In this document: positions 50,482 through 60,559 of the stretch, one piece after another
Layout: each line of letters begins with the position of its first letter
Position numbering within the stretch: position 1 is the first letter of the stretch
Assembly (NCBI RefSeq): GCF_030463565.1
Contig: NC_134662.1
Coordinates: forward strand, 1,798,001-1,862,000
Length of the DNA stretch: 64,000 bases
Source: Pelecanus crispus
Taxonomy: Eukaryota; Chordata; Aves; Pelecaniformes; Pelecanidae
Direction of reading: 5' to 3'
Notes under the pieces: generated by a model
Database searches by the model: none
What the model was told of the DNA's origin: nothing
Seen by the model: only the letters and a program-made list of their open reading frames with translations
Program-made: the position numbers and the translations under genes

Positions 50482-51999
50482 CTACCGAAAAACAGGAAGA
50501 ACAAAGGTTACTCTTGCTTTATCAGCAAAGCCTCAAAGGTGTTCTCGCAAAATTAACTCTTCCTTCTACAAACAAAACAATATTTTCATTAATAAACCAC
50601 TTCCACTTGGCGTGACCAATCCTCCCCTCTCCCTCCTCATCTTCCCACTCCAGCTGGGAGTTTATTCCACAAACTTCAAAGCAAATCCCACCACAGCCTG
50701 GAAACGCTTCAAAACATGGGACAGTGGGAAGAGGAGAAACAAGTATTTTAACTTGCTTTATTCCAGAGAGCACCTATGAACCTCTTCTCCCCAGAGACTG
50801 ACAGTGAAGAGGACTACGAATTAAAAACTCATTGCGCCCATCCCGATGCTCCAGTGGGACCCGATTTTTTTCCACGGTGCTGCTAGGTCCCAGGCCAAAC
50901 TCTGTTCTTCATTGCACCCGAGCAGATTAAAAGAGCGCCCAGACCCGAAAGCGCCTCGGATGGGAAATGCTGGGGGTACAACATGACCCGTGCCTTAGTC
51001 ACACTTGTTCAAGACATTTGTTATTTAAGCCCCATCACGCTCCCGCAGAGGAAGGTGTGCCGTCGGCACAGGGCACGCTCCCGTCCACCTCATTTTTAGC
51101 CCTCCCAAGTTTATCCTTGGCAAAGGGGATCCGACCCAAAATGGCAAGGGACCAACCAGGAGGGTTTTGCAATGTGCCTGCACACAGACTGCGGTAGGAA
51201 GCCGTCTCCTTTCATCGTCTGCCAGGTCCGCCCAGGCTGCGCCTCTTGGGCTACCAGGGGAGATGGCGAACATCCACCGGGACAAAAAAAGCCGGGGAGT
51301 CACATCAGCAAAGCTCTCGCTGCTCAAGCCGGCACCACGACTGCACCAAAGAAACCCTTCCTGGCAGCCAAGCCTCGACTCGACAGCAGGATTTCCGACT
51401 GCGCTGGTCCGTCTCCTCTGCTCCGGGGGGTGGCCAGGGGTCGGCATCTCCGCGTTCAAAGGCTCGTGGGGGTAAAGCCGGGGATCTGAGAGGGGGCCAG
51501 GCAGGGCGGGGGCATCGCTCTGCCCTGCGTCAGGGCTTTGGAGATGCTACACAGATACAGTGAGCTTCGCCGGGGCGGACGGGGAGAAATCCCAGACCTG
51601 CAGGAGGCTGAGCAGCGCGGACGGCACCGGCCAGAGCCACCTCTCTGCCTTGTCCCATGGAAACCCCAGCCCCGCTGCGGGGGGCATACGGCCACGCTTG
51701 CCACGCAGCGGCACGAGAAACCTCTTGCAACGGCTCTGGGCAGCATCCAGCACCATCCTGTGCCACCCCCAGAGCCAGGGGCTCTCTGGGGACCCCCTCT
51801 GCACCGGCTCTTCCGATAGCACAGCGCCAACAGCCGAGGTGCCGCCTGGGACTTACGGCAGATTTTCTTTTAGGAGCAGAGACCCGCTCGCAGCAGCGGT
51901 GACAGCGGAGGCACAGGACGGTGGCAGGGACAGGGGTGCACGTGGGAGCAAGGACACGGCGGGGAAGGGTTGCAGGGCGCACTCCAATTTCGTTTCAGC

Positions 52000-52420
52000 A
52001 AAGCTGATTATTATGGCAAACACGCCGTGTATTTGTCTCCTCCGCTCCCCTTACTGTTCATTTAACCAGAAACTTCTTTCAAATTACATCCTTCTATTTC
52101 TGTGCCTTTGTGTTAATCATTTCCCCAGAGAATTGGTGTTTAATTGCTGTCTAATTTGCATAATTATGCATATTAATCTCCACACCTAATGAATATTCAT
52201 ACTTCTCATTTAGATTTTGTTTTCTAATCAAAAATTTCCAATGTGATTACTGTGCAGAGCAGGGATAAGCCTCTAATAATACCTTGGATACTAGGGAGAA
52301 TTACTGCCAATTCTCCCACCTCCTACTTCCTAGAATAAACTTTTGCTTTGCTAATGTGTTTTTCTAAAGCAATTCATCTGCATACCCTGCAAACACCAAC
52401 GGAGATCAGGAGGCAGAAAC
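52000..52420. promoter_or_regulatory. AT-rich island with POU motifs (candidate enhancer)
   Basis: About 420 bases of AT-rich unique DNA in GC-rich surroundings. Within 47 bases lie the octamer ATTTGCAT (52154-52161), the palindrome TATGCATA (52165-52172) and the 12-base perfect palindrome ATGAATATTCAT (52189-52200), which fits the MORE dimer site of POU factors (ATGMATATKCAT). Several TAAT homeodomain cores surround them. Confidence 0.5.
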
Positions 52421-54379
52421 GCTCCTTCTATTCATTTTGCCTTCACGGGTATTTTTAAAGCTCCCTAACGGTCAGGGTGAAGACTCGAGCAGGAACCGCA
52501 GCCTCAGACATCCCCGGCAAACTCGCCCCTTTGCGCCCGAAGGACGAGGACCGCGGCCCCAGCCAGGCTTGGTGCCCCCACGACGCGCCTCGAGAGCCCC
52601 GGAGCCAGAGGGGAAGCCGAGGCACGGGGGCCTCGATTCCCGCACCCACCCCTGCACCGTGCAGGATGGGTGTTCGCAGGTCCCGGGCCACCCTGTCCTG
52701 CCTCTAGCCCACCCGACGGCGCAGGAGCATCCCCAGGCCAGGACGCGCCAGGAGAGGATGCCCAGCGGGGCAGGCTGGGGGCTCTGGAGGGAGCTCAGGT
52801 GCCTGGAAGCCCAGGATGAATTTTTTGCCAGAATTCCTTGGCGGGGGGCAGAAATCACTGCCAGGCTTCCCCAGGGAAGGAGGGAAGAGGAGGCGGCGGG
52901 TGGTCCGGGTGACAAAAGCCGAGGCCAAGAGGCTAACGTGACCCCTAGACGTGGAGAAACCCTCTGCGCAAGCTCCTTCCACGCCGCGGTGCCACCAGCG
53001 CGCCCCAAAGAGGGGTCAAAACCGCACCGGGTGCTCTGACGGCACGTACGCACGGCGGCAGGCTGCAGAGGATGAGCCGCTCTGCCAGAGCGCGTGCGAG
53101 CCCCGGGCACCGCGCTCGCCTCCTCGCTGCTCCTGGGGAGACGCGGAGCTGGGGGCAAGCAGCCAGGAGGGAAACCCTGACCTCCTCCCACCGGCTCCGC
53201 AGCGTGCAACCCGGCTGCAGGCACAGCAGCGGCCGGATCCCGCAACAGCAAACCAGTCCCCGGGGAAACCCAAAAGGCCTTTTTTCCCCTCCAGGCGCCG
53301 GTGTTCACGTGGTGGCGCGGCTGCCAAGGTGAACCGAGGTTATCGCTCTCCCACCCAAGCGGCAAAGAAAGCGGCGCCGGGCTCCGGGAGCAGCACCAAA
53401 GGCTCGGCCGCCTCCGAGCGTGCCCGTGCCGGCGCGCCGCTGCAGAGCCAGCCCGCTGTCCGATGCCTGCTGGAAAGAAAGGTCTCACGGCTTCCCTGAG
53501 CTGCAGTCACCAGCATGAAAGGTGCCAGCAAAAATCTCCCATTTTCAGCCCACAGGTGTTTTAAGGATTCAGGGATTTCTGGGATGAAGCCAGGAAAAAA
53601 CAGACTGCCCTCTTTTGACTCCTGGCACCTGTCCTACATTCAGTGTCAACCTGCTCTTCCCTCCCTCCGTATCGGAGTCAGGATCTCAAATTTGGCAGCA
53701 AATGCCCTCTGCCAACCCTGTGAAAACCCAAAGTTTGGCCAAAGGCAGGCGCTCCTGGAAAAGCCCCCATCAGCAGGGTTTTGCCCCGCTCGCACCATAA
53801 AATCCCCAAAAACGGTGCCACCACCGAACGCGGTCGCAATTCCCCCCGCCCGCGGCGCTCACCGGCGCTGCCCTCGAGCCCGGCCTTCCTGCGGGCACCG
53901 AGCGGCTGGGCTCGACCCGAACGGAGGGAGGGGAAGGAGCGGAAGACGCGGAAGCCTGGGGCGAGCAAGACATCGCTCAGGCTGCCCCGTGCCGGCACCC
54001 CCGGGGCTCTCCCCAAGCGCTCGCCCCAGGGTGCCCAAGCATCCCACCCGGACCTTTCTGTCCCAGCAGCTCATCCCGCAGGCATCTCCCTCGCCCCCCA
54101 GCTCTGCCTCGCCCCTGGGTACAGATTTCCTGCATTAAAGCACACAACAGTCCTGGAGGAAAAAAAAAAAAAAAAAAAAAAAAATCATAAATCCAAGTCA
54201 CCAACTGAGATCGTGTCAAAACTCACGTGGCACGGAGCTGAATTACGTTTGCACAAGCAGGCTTAATTCTGGCATATCCCAGCTTTTGAGCGCTTGGCTT
54301 TGCAACGTTTACACCGCTCTTCCAGCGCAGGGCGTGTGTGCCGTTTCAGAGACACCCACGCGTGCACGCAGCTGTCGGG

Positions 54380-54640
54380 AGCCAACTTTATTTTAAAATA
54401 AACCCATTTTCCAACTAACCAAGTTAAGGCACACTTTCCAAGTCAGAAAAGACAAAAATAGGAACTACCTCGTCTCTCCATTAATACAGTTATTAAAAAG
54501 CGTACAGATTAATTGTGCATTTTAATATCCCGGATCATGAATATTCATAACACATTTCTTGCTCATGTTCTAATTAAAACATACTAATAGAATAAGATGT
54601 AGCTGTCAGACAGCAATTTTTTTTTCCCCTTACGATTTCT
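54380..54640. promoter_or_regulatory. Second AT-rich island with a POU palindrome
   Basis: An AT-rich patch with the same perfect 12-base palindrome ATGAATATTCAT at 54537-54548, preceded by TTAAT and ATTAAT homeodomain cores. It lies 2.3 kb from the first island. Confidence 0.5.
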
Positions 54641-55334
54641 GTGCCGCAGCTAAGAAGAGCTGATAGACAAGAACCGTCCTAAGCTCTCAGCATGGATAAA
54701 AATAATTTGTCCACGCTTAGCCTCAGCAAAAAAGCCCTTCGCGCAGTAAGGAGCCACAGCAAAAGGCTGCGTGCAAGTCACCGGCGACACAGGAACGGCA
54801 GCCGTTCCCCACCCGGGAGGAATGAAACCACTTGAAATGCAAAAAGAAGGAAAGGCATTACGGAAGGTGTGGGGTGTTCTGCCCCATCCCCACATCCCAG
54901 CAGCCACTTACGGTCCCTCCTGCTCAGCTCCCAGTTTGCGGCTTCCAGCCCTCACCCGCGGGGTCCCCGGAGCCGAAAATGCTGCACCAAGAGATGCCGC
55001 TCTGGTTTCAATAACCCGAGCCCCGAAAGCTACCTGGGCACACGTGCTGGCCCTCGAGCCAGCTGTGAGCCCCAAAGCGTTCTGTAGCTCGGAACCCCCC
55101 GATCCGAGCACAGCACCGGGACGCGGCTTGGGAGGGAGCGCGGCTTCGGTGCCAGCCCCTGCTCTGCCCGCCCGGAGACGGCCAAGAAGAATTCCCCGAG
55201 GTACGGCCTTTGCATTCCGGCCAAGGTCTTTCAAAACAAGCTCAACGGGTGGGCAGCCGTCCCTCTGGACCCGGAGGACGTGCGGGGCAGGACATTTTGC
55301 TCCTGAGACCTCTCGGACGCCGTTTGTGCGGCAA

Positions 55335-55640
55335 GATAGAATCATAGAATCATCGAATCGTTTAGGTTGGAAAAGCCCTTTAAGATCATCCAGTCCAACC
55401 ATTAACCTACACTACCAAGCCCACACTAAACCAATCAAGGGCAGACCAGACTGAACCATGTCCCCAGGTGCCACATCTGCCCGTTTTTTGAACACTTCCA
55501 GGGATGGGGACTCCACCACCTCTCTGGGCAGCCTGTTCCAATGCTTGGCCACCTTTTCCGTGAAGAAATTTTTCCTAATATCCAACCTAAACCTCCCCTG
55601 GCGCAGCTTGAGCCCATTTCCTCTCGTCCTATCGCTAACT
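55335..55640 (-). mobile_element. CR1 LINE 3' fragment
   Basis: On the plus strand it begins with the reversed CR1 terminus (ATAGAATCATAGAATC), then the typical GTTTAGGTTGGAAAAG-CCTTTAAGATCATCCAGTCCAACC stretch and the sequence ending CATTTCCTCTCGTCCTATCG. On the minus strand a relic frame reads [20 protein letters not shown] and [20 protein letters not shown], the end of the CR1 reverse-transcriptase ORF. CR1 is the dominant LINE of birds. It is 5'-truncated, as usual. Confidence 0.93.
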
Positions 55641-56120
55641 AAAGATGCAGGGTTTTTGCTCTTAAATCCTGCACCAAGGGATACCCGGAGGAGAACACGC
55701 ACTGCTGCTAAGCTGCGGCCCAGCAGGCTCAAAGGGCTCGAAGGCACCTAGTTTCCAGCGTCAGGAGGATGCAGCGAGGGGACCGTCACGGCGGCCTGAC
55801 AGGTGACAGTGGGGGACACCGCCGGGGATGCTGCGCCGCTGGAGCTGCGGCTGAGCGCTTCGCTCCCCAAGGCTGCCCCTGCCTCCGCAATCTGCCAGCA
55901 CCAAAGCGCCCTCCCTAATCTGATTCCCATCAAAACGACTAGGCTAGGCTTTTTTTTTTTTTTTTTTTTTTTTAAAGTCTATTAAAAATATTTAGGCCAA
56001 GCCCTTCATGTGGCTGGACAAGGTTCGGGAGCAGCCGCAGCCGCATCTTCCAGCTTCAAGGGTCCACCGGCTGCAAGGTGCCCGCAGCGAAAGCCGGGCG
56101 GCAAATTCAGCTCTGCAGCC

Positions 56121-56180
56121 GGAGCAGCACCCATGGGCCGGAGCAGCACCCATGGGCCGGAGCAGCACCCATGGGCAGGA
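56121..56180. repeat. 19-bp tandem repeat, 3 copies
   Basis: GGAGCAGCACCCATGGGCC is repeated at 56121, 56140 and 56159 with a single change in the third copy. Each unit has the GCCCATGGGC-like palindromic core CCCATGGG. Confidence 0.92.
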
Positions 56181-56359
56181 GCAGGGTCGGGATGTGGTGG
56201 CAGCTGGGAATAAAAACCCCGCAGCCAGCAGCTCACCATGCTCATGTTATGAATACACTTAACCTCCGCCAGCCCCCAAGCCGCCCCGGGAGAAGCGTGG
56301 GGGACCCCGCTCCCCGCCTGCCTCCGTCAGAGGTGGGACCGCCGTGGATAGAGACGCCG

Positions 56360-56540
56360 GTGCCACCGTAATTTGATTTGAAACAGAGGTGACAGAAGGC
56401 TGCTTGATAAACACTTCCAAATTAAGCGGCTTTGTGTCCTAATCGCCCTGGCGATCAGCCTCAGAGCAAAATCTCGGCTAAAAGGGATTTGAAATCAATA
56501 AAATTAGTCGACTAGTAATTAGCTTTAGTCCCAGTCAAAC
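56360..56540. promoter_or_regulatory. AT-rich unique island, candidate conserved element
   Basis: Contains GATTTGAAATC (56486-56496, palindromic about its centre), TAGTCGACTA (56505-56514, perfect palindrome) and TAATTAG. No coding potential; unlike the GC-rich repeats around it. Confidence 0.3.
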
Positions 56541-56857
56541 CAGCAAAGTTGTTTTTCCCGGTGAGAGTTGGCTCTCCGGACCCGCGCACCACTGCCTGGT
56601 GAGGGGAAACCCACCAACGCACCTCGGCACCCGGGCATCCCGGGAAAGGCTCCTGGGCGCAGGCAGAGCCCCTGCAAGGGGAAGAGCGGGCGCTGGGAGC
56701 GGCCGCCGGCTCTGCCTGTTTATTTACCAGCCCCGTCCACCCCCGAATAGGAAAAAACAGCTGTGAATGGAAGGCAGCCGGTAGCTGTTTACAGGACGTC
56801 GATTGTGGATGGGACTATACAATTTGTTCACTTCCTTTTCCCGGCGCACGACAAAAC

Positions 56858-56896
<39 letters not shown>

Positions 56897-59117
56897 AAAA
56901 TCCCCGAAAAGCAAGCGGTGCCGAACACCTGGAGGGCAGCACAGGGTCCCCGGCAATGCCGCTTTGGTGGCCCCCGCTCATCGGGCAGACTGGGAGTCCT
57001 CGCCCCAGGTAGGGGAGCTCTGTTTCATCCCCTCCACCGCCTCGAAATTTGAGATTGGACCAAAGCTGGCTGGGCAAGACAGCGAGGCTCAGCTTTGCTG
57101 TTGCCTGGGGAGAAAGAAAGAGTTTCAGTGGATCTTGCTTGAGAGTGGGCGGTTTCGTGCCTCGAGCGCCCAGCCCATGCTGCGCTGCTGGTAGCTGCAG
57201 CCCAGCCGCCGGCCGGTCCTGGGGGAGGGATGCAGCATGGCCGGATGCGGGATGATTTGGCTCAGATGAAGAGAGCCGCTTATCGGGCCGTGCTCCCCCA
57301 AGCTCGCAATTTGAGGGGCACGAGGGTGAGCCCCGAGGATGAGCGCCGCTGCGTAGAGGTGCCAGCCCTGGCCGGAGGGACCCAAAGCCACCGCGGCATG
57401 TCCCGAGACGGGGATGGAGCCACGCCGCCCAAGCAGCTCACAGCTGCCCAGAACCCAGCTCCGTCCTGTCCCTGCCCCTCCACGCTGCCGCTTCCCGACC
57501 CGTCCAGGAGGAGGAACCGGGCCAGGCGGCACAAGCCGGGTGCTCTGGACCACGACAGCCCCGGTAAGAGGAGGGCAGCGACGCCGTCCTCCAGACCAGG
57601 CACCCAAAGCGGGACACGCACAACTGCGCTGACACGTTCAGCAAACGGGTCATCTCGGAGCCCGCTAACACAGATCCCTACACGATTTATGGGGCAGACT
57701 CTGCCCATTTATCTTTGCGATGATGAATGTATCAAGGATTCAAAGCCAAGACACGCACATCCACCCTGCACGGGGCCCCGCGCCCCCGTCCCCAGGGAAG
57801 CGCCCACGGCTGCCTCCCCCCTCCCCAAACGCACACTCGGGGATAATTTTTGACTTAAAAAAAGCTGATGCCACCACTTCGGTGATCATTAATTCCTACG
57901 CTTAGCATCTGCTCTGGCATCTCCTGTGCCGTATTCTGGTTTAGTAGTTTCTGCACAGTCCACACTCGGAGCTGTGTTTTAGGAAATGTTTGGGGCTGGG
58001 AAAGATGGGAGCAGTACCAGGCAGAGAGTGCGGAAAAATGATCCATTCCCCATTGGCTTTGGACAAGGGACGAGTACGGAGAGAAATTAAATCTACAGCC
58101 AACACCAAAAAAAAGCCAGAAAGAGGGGAAAAAGAGTCAAAGAAGTACTTCAGCTACTCCTGGTCTTTTGGAAGATGGTCTGGGAGGCGATGCACATGGC
58201 GTTTCAAAACGAAGCTGCATTCACAGCTTCTGCTGTGGGTCAGGACGCTGCTTCGCTCAAATGTCACAGCCCACGGGTGGCTGCCACTGCTCTCAAAGGA
58301 CAGGGCAGGCTCCAAGGCAGCTCCCAGGCTGGTTTCAGGGGTGCTGGGGTGACATCCCAGAAATGTCTCGGAAGAGAAAAGTAAGTGTACAAAATGGTGC
58401 CCAGCACAGGGGTGAGGAAGGTTTGGGGGGGGGAGAAAAAAAGAAAACCCAACAAGCAAATTCACCCACCTTTCACTTCAGAAACAAGTGTTATTTGCAG
58501 ACCCTACAGGAAGGTCCCCACTGCCTTTTGGGGGGTGGCTTTCTGATAATCAAAATGAGACTTTGCTCGCTTAAAGTCATAATTAAGGAAGTAAACCACC
58601 CGGACTAGCCCAAACCTCATCAAGTCCTCGCAAAACAGCGCCAGTGGTGGGACAAGGCTGCACCGTGGCACGGCCACCGCCACCGGTGTCCACGGCACGG
58701 CCACGGAGCAGAGTCCCGTGGGTCGCAGTGCCCACCCGCTGGAGCACAGGCCAAACTGGACAGGGTTTATTAAACTACCAAAAAGCCAGTGTGACCAAGC
58801 GAAGGCAGCGAGGCCACGGGGTCTCCCGAGCGCGGGGAAGCAGCCCGCTCCCTCCAGCGGAAAGGCTCGGAGAGCGGAGACGGTCCTGCCTGCCAGCCCC
58901 TAGGAAAGCCAGCAAGATGCCACAGGGAGAAAGAAAACAAACCTGTGACGACAACCAGAGGGAAGAAAATAAACTTTAAAGCTCAAAACACTTCCCCCAG
59001 CTGTAAAAACAAAGGCACAGCGATGACCAAACAAGAGCACAAAGGAGCAGCACGAAAAGGGGACAGAGGATAACACGGGGCTCGACCAGGCGGTGCCTTC
59101 AGAGGTCAGCAGCCTGC

Positions 59118-59916
59118 GGGACGAGCCCACGGCGTCCCTCGTCCCCAGCCTCTCTGGGACGAGCCCACCGCGTCCCTCGTCCCCAGCCTCTCTGGGACGA
59201 GCCCACGGCGTCCCTCGTCCCCAGCCTCTCTGGGACGAGCCCACCCACGTCCCTCGTCCCCAGCTTCTCTGGGACGAGCCCACCCACGTCCCTCGTCCCC
59301 AGCTTCTCTGGGACGAGCCCACCCACGTCCCTCGTCCCCAGCCTCTCTGGGACGAGCCCACCCACGTCCCTCGTCCCCAGCCTCTCTGGGACGAGCCCAC
59401 CGCGTCCCTCGTCCCCAGCCTCTCTGGGACGAGCCCACCGCGTCCCTCGTCCCCAGCCTCTCTGGGACGAGCCCACCCACGTCCCTCGTCCCCAGCCTCT
59501 CTGGGACGAGCCCACCGCGTCCCTCGTCCCCAGCCTCTCTGGGACGAGCCCACCCACGTCCCTCGTCCCCAGCTTCTCTGGGACGAGCCCACCGCGTCCC
59601 TCGTCCCCAGCTTCTCTGGGACGAGCCCACCCACGTCCCTCGTCCCCAGCTTCTCTGGGACGAGCCCACCGCGTCCCTCGTCCCCAGCCTCTCTGGGACG
59701 AGCCCACCGCGTCCCTCGTCCCCAGCCTCTCTGGGACGAGCCCACCGCGTCCCTCGTCCCCAGCCTCTCTGGGACGAGCCCACCGCGTCCCTCGTCCCCA
59801 GCCTCTCTGGGACGAGCCCACCCACGTCCCTCGTCCCCAGCCTCTCTGGGACGAGCCCACCGCGTCCCTCGTCCCCAGCCTCTCTGGGACGAGCCCACCG
59901 CGTCCCTCGTCCCCAA
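59118..59916. repeat. 38/39-bp hairpin minisatellite, about 21 copies
   Basis: Twenty full units and one partial, each GGGACGAG, a 12- or 13-base middle, CTCGTCCC, then CAGC(C/T)TCTCT. The 8-base outer arms are exact inverted complements in every unit. Variation is confined to the middle (CCGCGT, CGGCGT or CCCACGT) and one C/T in the tail. The 38- and 39-base units are interspersed, so no reading frame is kept; the long frames on both strands exist only because the repeat lacks stop codons. Confidence 0.95.
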
Positions 59917-60559
59917 GCCCAAGAGCCCATCCACGCTCTGCAAGAAGCGGGATATCAAGGAGGGTCTAAGGGACAAAAGCACAGGGAAGCGGGCCAAGAA
60001 TAACATTTGTTTGAGTCAGACTGGTAACAGGTGTCAGAGAATTCGCTTTGGCTTTGCTAGCGCCTTGGATCAACGCATGTTTTGGAGGAGCAGCTCTGCT
60101 ACCCTCCTCGTGGATGGGAACAGAGAACCAACACGAGGGGACAGCGGGAACCCCAATGCCACCACACAGACAGCCCCGCGGTCCCGGCACACCACGACAT
60201 GGCAGAGCAGGGCTGCAGGGACCACAGAGGGTCGGAGAAGCACAAGGGGCTGCTCCAAGCCCTGCGGACGAGCCACACGCAGCTGCTGGTAGCAGCTCAC
60301 GATAAAACCAGCCCCGCAGAAGAGCAAGGAGGTGGCTCAGACCTGACCCCGCGGGACCCCCTTACCAGGAGGGTGCCATGAAGCCCCTCAGCCCTCCCCA
60401 AACTGCTTTTCGACAGGAGGCTGGGGAACACACCCATGCATGGAAAGCCGATTCCAACTCAGGGCTGCTAAATCTCAGTGCAGAGAAACTCAGCGCTGGA
60501 CACCAGCAGTGCCGCCCCGCCACCTCCCCAGCAACCCTTTAACCCAAGCCTACCGAACG

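Noticed and set aside
55335-55747. 111-codon minus-strand frame ending in the 55-kb region as a host gene
   Set aside because: It is the decayed end of the CR1 reverse-transcriptase ORF.
58900-60292. Long open frames (about 250-400 codons) on both strands with WDEPT/RPQP or GWGRGT-type repeats
   Set aside because: They run through the 38/39-bp minisatellite, which has no stop in any frame. Unit lengths of 38 and 39 are mixed, so no frame is maintained as a protein repeat, and both strands are equally open.
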